Source: JAIBCC01 sp963763855 (lineage in GTDB: Bacteria > Acidobacteriota > Blastocatellia > Pyrinomonadales > Pyrinomonadaceae). From it: DNA of 64,000 nt. Each line of letters opens with the position of its first letter. The first letter of the stretch is position 1. Of the stretch, positions 17,681-26,361 are shown piece after piece. The stretch is taken from NCBI GenBank assembly GCA_963763855.1, contig CAVXPU010000005.1:3305788-3369787 (forward strand), in the 5' to 3' direction. A model generated the notes under the pieces. It ran no database searches. It saw nothing but the letters and a program-made list of their open reading frames with translations, and was not told the DNA's origin. Made by a program: the position numbers and the translations under genes.

Positions 17681-18427
17681 ATGAAACGTTATCTACGTTA
17701 TTTGGCAGCCGCTGGATTAGCTTTTCTTGTCGGCATAGGTTTTGTTTATTTGTATATTTCAAAACTAACTCGGCAAATAACAGAGTTGCCGTTGTTTTCC
17801 GAAGAATGCATACCAGAATCGTCTCATCCGAGTCTGGAAACTCTAGAAAAATCTCTCGCGGAAATCAGACCAATTTCAGGGATGGAAATTATACTTGCAC
17901 TTTATCAACCGACAATTAGTAAGTGGCAAAAAGGTGAAAGGATTCCGAATATTGTTCATCATTCTCCTGAAATCGTCGCCGAAATCTCAGAGTTGGGCAA
18001 ACGCCTTGAAATAGTAATGCGATTGGAGACCAGAGATATCTACAAAACTCAGATCGCTGATCTAAATGGCGACAAACAGAATGAATTAATTATTCTGCAA
18101 AGGAATTACGAAGAATTTCGTGCCGATCATGAAACATGGAATATTTTCATATTTCAGAAAGATAAGAAACGAATTCGTTTGATTTTTGACGAAGGCATGG
18201 TTAATGACTTTCGTATCCTAAAAACGAAAACTAAGGGATTTCTGGATCTCGCATTAGTGAATCGCTACGAAGAAGAAATGCACAGCTTCACTCAGGTCTT
18301 CCGATCCAATGGCGAAATTCATGACGTTGTCCGCTGTTACAGTGAAATTTATGGTTATCAGGACCGTAAGGGCAAATGGCGTAAACTGAAAAAACCTCGC
18401 ATTGTACCCGGTATGGACTGCTGCTGA
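17681..18427 (+). CDS. Membrane-anchored protein of unknown function
   Basis: 248 residues from the ATG at 17681, which follows a CGGAG ribosome-binding site. An in-frame ATG at 17660 is less well placed. One N-terminal helix (residues 5-25) is followed by an extracytoplasmic domain containing DLNGDKQNELIIL, an FG-GAP/VCBS-like calcium-loop motif, and ending with a CC pair. I do not recognise the family. It stands between an SDR gene and a radical SAM gene. Confidence 0.55.
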   Translation: MKRYLRYLAAAGLAFLVGIGFVYLYISKLTRQITELPLFSEECIPESSHPSLETLEKSLAEIRPISGMEIILALYQPTISKWQKGERIPNIVHHSPEIVAEISELGKRLEIVMRLETRDIYKTQIADLNGDKQNELIILQRNYEEFRADHETWNIFIFQKDKKRIRLIFDEGMVNDFRILKTKTKGFLDLALVNRYEEEMHSFTQVFRSNGEIHDVVRCYSEIYGYQDRKGKWRKLKKPRIVPGMDCC

Positions 18428-18522
18428 AATCAAAAAAATAAAAAACAAAATTTGGCAAGAAAGCTTAAATTTGTTAGGCTTTTAGCTAGTTTGATGAATC
18501 ATATTGCGAGGTGTTACCCCGA

Positions 18523-20484
18523 ATGTTTAGCGATAATTTCAGACGAAATGAAAGCGGCAAAAAGAATTTGAGAGGCTCGAAGGCAGTCTCGAAGATGGCA
18601 GATATTGGTTGGAAAACCTTTCAAGCCGTGAATAAATCCCTACCCGAAAGTGCGTCGATCCAACCTAATTGGGCGGCAGAACCGCTCTTGAAATCATACG
18701 AACGCACTGCACCACCGCTAGGTTTTCCGCGTGAAACCGATTCGCTTTGCCCGAAATGCGTAAAGCAGGTGCGTCAAGGCGTGATCAATAAAGATATTCC
18801 GCTCGAAATCCTGATGAATTCGCATCCCGGCGAAATAAAAGCACAGATAATCGAAGAAAACGGACAGGTTTTGATGCGAAAAACTTGTCCGACGCACGGC
18901 GAATTCGAAGACGTTTTGGCGACGGACGCGAAATTCTTAGAACGCATCGAAAGTCTATTTTTCGGACGCGATTTCAAATCTGCCGAAGACGAACACATAC
19001 ACAAACACGGAACATCAGACATAAAATTTGGACGCGGTGCCGTGCTCACGGTCGATCTCACAAATCGCTGCAATATGATGTGCAACCCATGTTTTATGGA
19101 CGCAAATCAGGTTGGCTACGTTCACGAACCCACTTTTGAAGACACCAAAGCGATTTTGGATCGTGCAATTTCTTTCAAACCGCGTCGGCAAATAATCATC
19201 CTTTTTTCGGGCGGAGAACCAACGCTTTCGCCATACTTTTTGGATGCGGTCGCATACGCGAGAAAGATCGGTTTCTATCGTATTTTGGCGGCTACGAATG
19301 GTATTCGCTATGCCGAAGATATCGAATTTTGCAGGCAGGCGAAGGAAGCCGGGCAGCATGGCGTTTACCTGCAATTCGACGGAGTTTCGGAAGAGAAAAA
19401 TAAACATCGCGGAGTCGGGAATTTGTTTGACGTAAAACTCAAAGCCATCGAAAATCTCGCGTCAGTTGGGATCAAAGTTACGCTTGTTACGACGATCGTA
19501 AATTCGATCAACAACGACGCAATCGGCGATATTGTTAAATTTGCTGCTGAAAACATCGATAAAGTTCAGACAATCGCTTTTCAGCCCGTAAGTTTTACGG
19601 GTCGCGATGAAGACGTTTCAGATGAGATTCGCAAAGAGCAACGATATACCCTTGCCGGTATGACGCACGATCTGAAGGATCAGCTAAATGGAAAGATAGC
19701 ACTCGAACCATTGCGAGATTGGTTTCCGCTAAGTTCCTATTCCGCTTTTACTTCCGTGATGGATATGCTGCAAGGGGCGGATGCTCCTTGGGGCTGGTCA
19801 TCGTGCAATTGCCATCCGAATTGCGGGATTTTTACGCTCATGATCGTCAATAATAAATCGGGCGAGATGCGTTCGCTTTTTGAATTTTTCAATTACGAGC
19901 AGTTTATGAAAGACGTCGCGACGATCACCGACACTGCTCGCGGGAAAAAGCTGACAATGGCACAACTCGCGATGGCGATCATGCGAAATTACAACGCTGC
20001 AAACGCTCCGGATGGCTTCCCGATCTCGAATATTCTGAATCTTTTCAAGCCATCTTCCGCCAATTCCAATAGCGACCGAAACGACCGAATGAAGCAGGAA
20101 AAGACTGACGAATGGCGTGTGCTTTGCGTAGAAGGAATGTGGTTTCAAGACCTTTTTACATACGATTTCCGCCGTACCGAAATGTGCGTGATCCCATACG
20201 GCACGCAGGAAGGCGAAGTCTCTTTTTGTGCCTATAATACCGGAGTTGGCTGGCGGCAGATCATCGAAGAAATGCACAAAACCGCGAGCTTGGGCGAATG
20301 GTACGAAGAACACGGTCGCCACGCGGTTTACGCGAAAGGCAAGGTAGTTCCGGGAATTGGCAAAACCCGTTCGATTTCACTGCCTGTGATCGTGAAGGTT
20401 TTGCAGGAAGATATTGATAAAGCTACGGTTACGCCGTTTTTGGTTGAGGAAGAAGAAAACCGATACGAAACAGTCAGGATTTAA
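18523..20484 (+). CDS. Radical SAM enzyme of the tetraether / membrane-spanning lipid synthase type
   Basis: 653 residues from the ATG at 18523, with GAGG 11 bp upstream. A GTG at 18511 would add four residues. The N-terminal domain has C76-P-K-C79 and a CPTHGEFED motif (C122, H125). The radical SAM core has C183-x3-C187-x2-C190 and the SGGEPTLS motif. A second cysteine cluster, SCNCHPNCG (C428, C430, C434), and further C-terminal cysteines suggest extra Fe-S clusters. This architecture matches the MJ0619/Tes group that couples lipid tails, and the bacterial membrane-spanning lipid synthases. Other radical SAM methyltransferase-like functions remain possible. It appears to be a single-gene unit. 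Confidence 0.65.
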   Translation: MFSDNFRRNESGKKNLRGSKAVSKMADIGWKTFQAVNKSLPESASIQPNWAAEPLLKSYERTAPPLGFPRETDSLCPKCVKQVRQGVINKDIPLEILMNSHPGEIKAQIIEENGQVLMRKTCPTHGEFEDVLATDAKFLERIESLFFGRDFKSAEDEHIHKHGTSDIKFGRGAVLTVDLTNRCNMMCNPCFMDANQVGYVHEPTFEDTKAILDRAISFKPRRQIIILFSGGEPTLSPYFLDAVAYARKIGFYRILAATNGIRYAEDIEFCRQAKEAGQHGVYLQFDGVSEEKNKHRGVGNLFDVKLKAIENLASVGIKVTLVTTIVNSINNDAIGDIVKFAAENIDKVQTIAFQPVSFTGRDEDVSDEIRKEQRYTLAGMTHDLKDQLNGKIALEPLRDWFPLSSYSAFTSVMDMLQGADAPWGWSSCNCHPNCGIFTLMIVNNKSGEMRSLFEFFNYEQFMKDVATITDTARGKKLTMAQLAMAIMRNYNAANAPDGFPISNILNLFKPSSANSNSDRNDRMKQEKTDEWRVLCVEGMWFQDLFTYDFRRTEMCVIPYGTQEGEVSFCAYNTGVGWRQIIEEMHKTASLGEWYEEHGRHAVYAKGKVVPGIGKTRSISLPVIVKVLQEDIDKATVTPFLVEEEENRYETVRI

Positions 20485-20542
20485 TGAAATTCTTCAGAGC
20501 AACGAAGAGCAGTATTTAGTGAGACGTAACTCAAGATTCTTT

Positions 20543-21493
20543 TTACTTATCAAAAATAGCTTTTTTGATTTTTTTGCTCACAATTTCTATTCCATCTTCC
20601 CAATTTGCCGCAAGTCTATCAGCTAAACTTGGACTATATGCATAGACTTGCTCTGGGGTTACACCCACCCAAACTGGGATGACTACATTTTTCTTTTCGA
20701 TTAGCTCTCTTGTAAATACAGAATTGAATTCGACTTTTGTCCACCCAGTATTAGAGAGAAAACTTGGTGTCAAAATTAACACACATCTTTCACACTCTCG
20801 CAACCCCTTTTCAATGCTTTCTCTCAGGCTGTCACCAATCTCTAATGAAAATTCATCAAACCAAACTCTCCCGATTTGCTTTGTTAATTCCTGAGCTAAT
20901 GGACGAGCTATTTTGTCTTTATCTCTACTATCGTGGGATATAAATGCTAGTGGTCTTTCTTCCATAGATTTTAACTTAGCATATTTTTGATCTCTAATTT
21001 TTACAAACATTTTCTTAGACTCGCCATAATGATAGATTTTTATTTTCTCACTTTCGGACATCTCTATTTCTAAATAGAAAACTAACAGCCTAGTGTCAAT
21101 TAACGTATGGCTAGATTGAAATCTGTCTAATTCATTGTCTCTAAGCTTAATACTATTATTTTTGATAGCCTGAGGTGCCGTATCAAGAGGATTAGTTACA
21201 AAAAAGTCGATTAAACCACAACACATTTGGACTAAATCCGTTTCGGAATCAATTTTAGAAATGTATAAATATGAATAAACGGCGTTTGATTCGTAATCAA
21301 AATTTAATCTCTGATAAATCGTATAGTTCCAATTTTTTTTTGAAACCTCTCCTTTAATATTTATTGCGAAGTCATAATTTATGCTAACGAATTTACTGTT
21401 TCGGAAAACCCTACTAAAGTTGTCAGTTTCAAAATAATCCCGAACGCTAGCTGTAATTTGAGATTCATTTGAATCATTTTCCTTATCTTTCAT
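20543..21493 (-). CDS. TIR-domain protein with an unknown N-terminal domain
   Basis: A 316-residue protein. Residues about 182-300 form a TIR domain: it starts AFISHDSRDKD, has a WFDEFSLEIGDSLRESI box-2-like segment, and carries W251-x3-E255, matching the position of the catalytic glutamate of NAD-cleaving TIR enzymes. Residues 1-175 are predicted mixed alpha/beta and I do not recognise the domain. The gene is more AT-rich than its neighbours, lacks an obvious partner, and ends 4 bp from the kmo stop side. TIR enzymes often act in antiphage abortive infection, but that role here is inference. Confidence 0.75.
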   Translation of the reverse strand: MKDKENDSNESQITASVRDYFETDNFSRVFRNSKFVSINYDFAINIKGEVSKKNWNYTIYQRLNFDYESNAVYSYLYISKIDSETDLVQMCCGLIDFFVTNPLDTAPQAIKNNSIKLRDNELDRFQSSHTLIDTRLLVFYLEIEMSESEKIKIYHYGESKKMFVKIRDQKYAKLKSMEERPLAFISHDSRDKDKIARPLAQELTKQIGRVWFDEFSLEIGDSLRESIEKGLRECERCVLILTPSFLSNTGWTKVEFNSVFTRELIEKKNVVIPVWVGVTPEQVYAYSPSLADRLAANWEDGIEIVSKKIKKAIFDK

Positions 21494-21497
21494 ATTT

Positions 21498-22925
21498 TTA
21501 GTTTCCGTAGGTATTTAACATTTTCACCTTTTCAAAAACTTCATTCAAATCCAACTCGCCGACGTTCTCAATTTTCGCACAAATATCCATCAGCAATTTA
21601 TCCTGAGCATTTCCCTTCTCTTTCGCGACCGAATACGGCAAATCTTCGCGGAATGTGACCATTGAATATTTGGAAAAATAGTCAGGGAAAGTTTGTTCGA
21701 GTTTGGTTTCGAGTTCACGTTTGCGTTGGAAAATTGGATCGGCAACGGCATCTCGCATTTCGTAAAAATTCTCTTCTGCCATATCAGCAATTGCGTCTGT
21801 GTTTGGCTTGCGAATCGTGCAAAATTCGTCGAAAACCTTTTGCCAATTCGTACCATGTTCGCCGATTAATTGATTCAAAATCCGGCAATCTTCGAAAGAG
21901 GCATTCATTCCTTGTCCATAAAATGGGACGATTGCGTGTGCCGCATCCCCAATTAACAAAGACTTTCCACCGACATTCCATGGAAAACATTTGATCGTGC
22001 CGAGATTTCCAATCGGGTTTGCGAAGAAATCTTCAACAAGCGTAGGCATTAAAGGAATTGCATCGGGAAAATTGCTTTGAAAGAATTCCAGAAGAGAATT
22101 AGCCGCGGATTTTGCAGATGACGCGGATAAAGCAAGATTGTTTTTCTTATCTGCGTTTACCTGCGTTAATCCGCGGCTAATTTCTTCGAAACTGTTTTCG
22201 CCTTTGTGTGCGTTGAACATTGTGCAAGTAAAACTCCCGTCGAAATTTGGCAAAGCAATCATCATAAACGACTTACGAGCCCAAATATGCAAAGCATCCT
22301 TTTCGAGCCGGAAGAGGTCAGTAGCGTCGGCGTGAGCCGGTGCGTCACGCGGCGGAATATGCAATTCTTTGTACCCGTGTTCAAGCCAGCTTTGTGAAAA
22401 ATCAAATCGCGGAACGCCGGAAAACATCGCGTTTCTGACGACAGAACCTGCTCCATCCGTGGCAATTAGCGTGTCACCTTTGACGATTTTACCGTTTTCA
22501 AACCTCGCCTCGCCTGTTTTGCAATTAAATTCGACACATTTTTCGTTAAAAAAAAACTTAACTTCCGAGTATTTTTCTGCTTCGTTCATCAAAGCAATGT
22601 TCAAACCCGAACGCGAAACAGAGTTGATAAATTCACCTTTTCTTCCCGAATAAGGCAAAAGTTTCGTCTGCCCATCGACCGCGTGAATCATTCGTCCAAA
22701 CATCGGCACTGCTTCCGCGAGCATAAATTCATCGAGCCCAACTTCTTTTAATGCAGCAATTCCGCGATTAGACAACGCAAGATTTATCGATCTACCTGCG
22801 GACATCGCTTCCTTTCGCATATCGCCGCGAGCTTCGTAGATCTCGCTTTGAATTCCGCGTTTTGCTAAATAAATCGCGAGCAGCGAACCCGATAAACCGG
22901 CTCCAATGATGATTACTTTTGACAT
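21498..22925 (-). CDS. kmo: Kynurenine 3-monooxygenase with a palindrome-encoded insertion
   Basis: 475 residues from the ATG at 22925 (MSKVIIIGAGLSGS). The open frame extends 270 bp upstream through repeats, but that part is not conserved-looking. It is an FAD monooxygenase: N-terminal GAGLSGSLLAIYL dinucleotide motif, AGRSINLALSNRG, and GDAAHAIVPFYGQGMNASFEDC. It hydroxylates kynurenine to 3-hydroxykynurenine in tryptophan catabolism. Residues about 248-276 are encoded by a palindromic repeat (22097-22182) and fall between ENSFEE and LLEFFQSNFPDAIPL, which are adjacent or nearly so in ordinary family members. Confidence 0.9.
   Translation of the reverse strand: MSKVIIIGAGLSGSLLAIYLAKRGIQSEIYEARGDMRKEAMSAGRSINLALSNRGIAALKEVGLDEFMLAEAVPMFGRMIHAVDGQTKLLPYSGRKGEFINSVSRSGLNIALMNEAEKYSEVKFFFNEKCVEFNCKTGEARFENGKIVKGDTLIATDGAGSVVRNAMFSGVPRFDFSQSWLEHGYKELHIPPRDAPAHADATDLFRLEKDALHIWARKSFMMIALPNFDGSFTCTMFNAHKGENSFEEISRGLTQVNADKKNNLALSASSAKSAANSLLEFFQSNFPDAIPLMPTLVEDFFANPIGNLGTIKCFPWNVGGKSLLIGDAAHAIVPFYGQGMNASFEDCRILNQLIGEHGTNWQKVFDEFCTIRKPNTDAIADMAEENFYEMRDAVADPIFQRKRELETKLEQTFPDYFSKYSMVTFREDLPYSVAKEKGNAQDKLLMDICAKIENVGELDLNEVFEKVKMLNTYGN
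22097..22182. repeat. Palindromic repeat inside kmo
   Basis: An 86-bp imperfect palindrome with perfect 15-bp ends (AATTAGCCGCGGATT and its complement) and inner matching segments GACGCGGATAA and TTATCTGCGTTTAC. It is translated in frame as about 28 residues of kynurenine monooxygenase with no stop codon. Confidence 0.85.
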
Positions 22926-22934
22926 AGTTTTATT

Positions 22935-23070
22935 TTGCCTACGAAATACACGAAAAACACGAAAAGAAGAAAAATAAATGAAAGGAAATGAATTGAATTG
23001 ATAACCCAACGATACTAATAGTTTTTGGCTTTTGGGTTTACTTTCGTATGATTCGTGTGTTTCGTAGGCA
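22935..23070. repeat. Inverted repeat, CCTACGAAATACACGAAA family
   Basis: The left arm TGCCTACGAAATACACGAAA (22935 onward) is matched by an inverted right arm ending TTCGTGTGTTTCGTAGGCA near 23070, around an AT-rich spacer. Related single arms occur near 23519-23547 and 36162-36225. The element lies between kmo and the GxxExxY gene. Confidence 0.75.
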
Positions 23071-23079
23071 CCCCTTCCC

Positions 23080-23547
23080 TTATTTCGTCCAACATTCGAT
23101 CTCTTCCCGAAGGCTCCGGTAATTCTTCTTATTTCCAAACCTTTCGGATTCAACTTTTGGATAATGTCCAAAATTAACGAGCAGTGCGAGTTCAAAATTA
23201 GTTGCGTGCAAATAGTTTATGGTTTGTCCGCGATGCTCATCGATCAATTTAGAAACGGCTTTTAGCTCAACAACGATCTTATCAAAACAGACAAAATCCG
23301 GCTCAAAATATTGATCCAAAAGTTGCCCTTTATATTCGAGTTGAACTCGCGGTTTTGATACAAACGGAATCTTTTGCAGACCAAATTCTATCGCCAAACA
23401 TTCATGATAAACCGCTTCCAAAAACCCACAACCCTTGTTTTTATATACCTCAAAACAAGCCCCAATTATCTTATAGCTTTCTTCCTTATGAATTATTTCA
23501 AATATTCCCTCGCTTTTTTTCGTGTCGTTTGTGTCTTTCGTAGGCAA
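23080..23547 (-). CDS. GxxExxY-family protein
   Basis: 155 residues. The conserved segments are YKIIGACFEVYKNKGCGFLEAVYHECL (containing the family motif), DQYFEPDFVCFDKIVVELKA and HRGQTINYLHATNFELALLVNFG. This family has a PD-(D/E)XK nuclease-like core (E-P-D...E-L-K), and its biological role is uncertain. There is no ATG in frame. The start is TTG at 23547 inside a repeat, so residues 2-12 (PTKDTNDTKKS) are repeat-encoded and the true start may be an internal non-ATG codon. Confidence 0.8.
   Translation of the reverse strand: MPTKDTNDTKKSEGIFEIIHKEESYKIIGACFEVYKNKGCGFLEAVYHECLAIEFGLQKIPFVSKPRVQLEYKGQLLDQYFEPDFVCFDKIVVELKAVSKLIDEHRGQTINYLHATNFELALLVNFGHYPKVESERFGNKKNYRSLREEIECWTK
23519..23547. 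repeat. Single arm of the CCTACGAAA-type repeat
   Basis: TTCGTGTCGTTTGTGTCTTT followed by CGTAGGCAA, matching the arms at 22935-23070. It supplies the first codons of the GxxExxY frame and lies in the divergent region before the SDR gene. Confidence 0.6.
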
Positions 23548-23587
23548 ATTCTTTTTCCGCTACCATTATGTTAAGATTTTCTTCAAT

Positions 23588-24373
23588 ATGAGCGAAAATA
23601 TTTTCAAAGATAACATTTTAGAAGGCAAAGTTGCATTTGTAACCGGCGGCGGAACGGGGATTACCGGCGGGGTCGCACGGGCGTTGGCGGAAGCGGGAGC
23701 GAAGGTGGCGATAACGTCGCGTAAAATTGAAAACTTGGAATCCGCGGCAAAGGTTATAAATGATGCCGGCGGCGAGTGTTTTCCGGTCGTTTGCGATGTG
23801 CGGGATTACGAAGCGGTCGAAAAAGCAATCGCTCAAACCATTGAAAAATTTGGCAAAATTGACATCGTTGTTAATGGTGCGGCGGGTAATTTTTTGTGCA
23901 AAGCAAATGAACTTTCAGCAAATGGTTTCGGAACCGTCGTAGATATTGATACAAAAGGGACTTTCAACGTTTGTCGGGCGGCTTTTGAAGAACTCAAGAA
24001 AACGAAAGGTCAAATTCTCAATATTTCCGCGACGCTTCATTATCTCGCAACTCCAATGCAAATTCACGTTTCAGCGGCAAAAGCAGGGGTTGACGCAATC
24101 ACGCGAAATCTCTCGGCAGAATGGGGACGCTTCGGCATTAGAGTCAATGGAATTGCACCCGGTCCGATTGAAGATACCGAAGGAATGAAACGTCTTTTAC
24201 TGCCTGAATTGAAAGAAAAACTAACCAAACGAATCCCTCTACAAAGATTCGGACGCATCAAAGATATTGAAAATTCGGCACTATTTTTATGCTCCGATGC
24301 AGCCAGCTATATCAATGGCGTAACGCTAGTAGTCGACGGTGGTCAATGGCTTTTGGGGACTAGTTTGGGTTAA
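23588..24373 (+). CDS. 2,4-dienoyl-CoA reductase-like SDR
   Basis: 261 residues from the ATG at 23588 (MSENIFKDNILEGKVAF). The 22 residues upstream in frame come from repeat DNA. The motifs TGGGTGITGGVARAL, NGAAGNFLC, DIDTKGTFNVCR, HVSAAKAGVDAITRNLSAEWG and APGPIEDTEG are those of peroxisomal-type 2,4-dienoyl-CoA reductases, which reduce polyunsaturated fatty acyl-CoA during beta-oxidation. The catalytic Tyr of ordinary SDRs is replaced in the HVSAAK motif, as in this subfamily. It overlaps the convergent downstream gene by 4 bp. Confidence 0.85.
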   Translation: MSENIFKDNILEGKVAFVTGGGTGITGGVARALAEAGAKVAITSRKIENLESAAKVINDAGGECFPVVCDVRDYEAVEKAIAQTIEKFGKIDIVVNGAAGNFLCKANELSANGFGTVVDIDTKGTFNVCRAAFEELKKTKGQILNISATLHYLATPMQIHVSAAKAGVDAITRNLSAEWGRFGIRVNGIAPGPIEDTEGMKRLLLPELKEKLTKRIPLQRFGRIKDIENSALFLCSDAASYINGVTLVVDGGQWLLGTSLG

Positions 24374-26238
24374 TCAAAATCTATGCCGCGAGGACGATAG
24401 GTAGCGGGATTTTCGCCGAAAAGGCTTTGTAGCAACAGAAGATTTGCCGCCATTCGTATTTCCCTTTTCTCAAATTTCTTAGCGATCTCTTTTGTTCGAG
24501 AGAAATCACTCTCGGAAAGATTTCGAAGAAACTGAGGGATACTCTCTGCTTGTCGGAAAACGTTGCGTGTAAACCCAATTTCTCCCAAAAAGAATGAAGC
24601 GTTTGCCTCCCCACTGACAATCAGGTTCTCCTCACCATTTGCGAATTCACCTAGATTAATCGCATTTTCAATCACTCCGTTAATCGAAACTAACGATTCG
24701 ATTATTTGAAAAGACTTCTTGGGATCAATTGAAGAATAGCCCATTGCCAAAAGTAGTTTCGAAACGTAATCCGCATAGCTTTTCGTTTCAGGTCTAATGT
24801 AAACCTCAGCTTCTCTTAGGAGTTCTTTCCCGAGTTCTTTGTCCCTACAAATCATCGCAAACCCCGAAAGCTTCTCAACTACAGGAAGAAAGCCATCAGG
24901 ACGCGTGAATTGGTATACACTCTCCGAAAAGACTATTCCCTTTATTTCTTCAATTAACTGCCTCTTTTCATTGGCAGTGAAACTTCCATTTCTTAGCTTC
25001 TCTGACAAAAACACCCTTCTTTCTTGGCGTATCTCCCAATCACTTTTTGGACGAGGTTCATCCATATTACTCTTTGTCTTCTTCGAATAACCTCGCTTGG
25101 ACACAGAAACGCTCACAGCCTTGTTCGCGTTAGCGATTGCTACCGATACAACCCTATTTGCTGGAGCATTTGACGGGTAACGAGAGTCATTTGCCCAACC
25201 CCAATATTCCCGTGTTGCAGTATTGGTGGCATTTGCATTGACAATAGGTTGCGATTTCTTCTTTAGGGCTTGTCGAATTTGCAAAGACTGTTGGGGTGAA
25301 TATTTTTTAATTTTGTAGGCGATATCCTCCAAAACCCACGGATTATTCACATCGTATTTCGTTAAAGCGTATTCTCCCAAAAGTTTTGCCAAGTTGATCA
25401 GCGACTTTACACTGAGCATCGAGTCTTTTGAATTAATGTCCTTATTTTCTTCGCATGTATCAAAGAAAAGATTCAGAAGGAAAGTAGTTACTTTGTAATC
25501 CGCTGAAGATGTTATTTTTTGCAGTGTTTCCTCAGCTAATTCTCTACCCTTGGATGAGTCTTTCTTGTAGATTCGTCTTAGAATATCAATGTAGGTACTT
25601 GAAAATTCACGTTCAAGGAGTTCGCGAGCAATTAGTAAGGATTTGTCCAAATCATTCCTCGCAAGTAACGCATCAACAATTCTTGGCTTAATCGAGGAAT
25701 AGTAGCCCTGATCTCCTTGAATTGATTCAATTTCTGGATATTCAGTAATGAATTGATACGCCATTTCGGGCTCAATTGAAATTAACACAAAGATCAAATT
25801 TTCTTTAGTTTTAGAAATCTTCGAAAACTCAGAAAGGATCTGCAAATGCTCCAGATTGGGTGGCTTTGATTGCTTTGCTATTTTGACCGAAGGATACATA
25901 TCGGAAATTGAAACATTTGCTTTTTTTGCTTTCGCAATAATGGCTGAGTGAGACTTCTTGAAATCCTCAATCACTTGCTCAATCATTCTGCGAGCCTCTT
26001 TTTCATCATATTTCCAAAGCAATCTAGCCGTTTCAATCGTAAAATACTGCCGATTTTCTTCGGCTTTTAGATTAGGAATTTCTTTAATCGTCTGACGCAA
26101 AAATTCGACCGCACTTTTCCGCAATTCGGGTGATATTTCAGGTTGTTTGATATTGGTTTGCGTAGCCTTTTGGGCAAAAAGATTGCTGAAAAGTAAAGCG
26201 GTGATGAAAATTATTGAAAAAGTCTTTTGAATGAGCAT
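24370..26238 (-). CDS. Secreted helical-repeat protein of unknown function
   Basis: 622 residues with a Sec signal peptide (SIIFITALLFSNLFAQ, cleavage near 22). The rest is predicted mostly helical, with TPR/HEAT-like pairs of helices (for example residues 45-110, 185-240 and 405-520) and a low-complexity region near 330-390 (VSVAIANANKAVSVSVSK). I do not recognise the family, though similar large secreted helical proteins are frequent in acidobacteria. It diverges from trpE across 123 bp. Confidence 0.6.
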   Translation of the reverse strand: MLIQKTFSIIFITALLFSNLFAQKATQTNIKQPEISPELRKSAVEFLRQTIKEIPNLKAEENRQYFTIETARLLWKYDEKEARRMIEQVIEDFKKSHSAIIAKAKKANVSISDMYPSVKIAKQSKPPNLEHLQILSEFSKISKTKENLIFVLISIEPEMAYQFITEYPEIESIQGDQGYYSSIKPRIVDALLARNDLDKSLLIARELLEREFSSTYIDILRRIYKKDSSKGRELAEETLQKITSSADYKVTTFLLNLFFDTCEENKDINSKDSMLSVKSLINLAKLLGEYALTKYDVNNPWVLEDIAYKIKKYSPQQSLQIRQALKKKSQPIVNANATNTATREYWGWANDSRYPSNAPANRVVSVAIANANKAVSVSVSKRGYSKKTKSNMDEPRPKSDWEIRQERRVFLSEKLRNGSFTANEKRQLIEEIKGIVFSESVYQFTRPDGFLPVVEKLSGFAMICRDKELGKELLREAEVYIRPETKSYADYVSKLLLAMGYSSIDPKKSFQIIESLVSINGVIENAINLGEFANGEENLIVSGEANASFFLGEIGFTRNVFRQAESIPQFLRNLSESDFSRTKEIAKKFEKREIRMAANLLLLQSLFGENPATYRPRGIDFD

Positions 26239-26361
26239 TTTGAGCCTCCTGAATTATGTGTTGAATCTTACTCCTTTGCGAAAAGTATTCGCAAGTATTT
26301 TTTGGAAACAATCGCTTTACCAATTTTCAATTAACCTTTACCATTTACTCTGGAAAATTAA

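Noticed and set aside
19798..20322. A 174-codon minus-strand frame opposite the radical SAM gene
   Set aside because: Antisense shadow of a well-supported gene.
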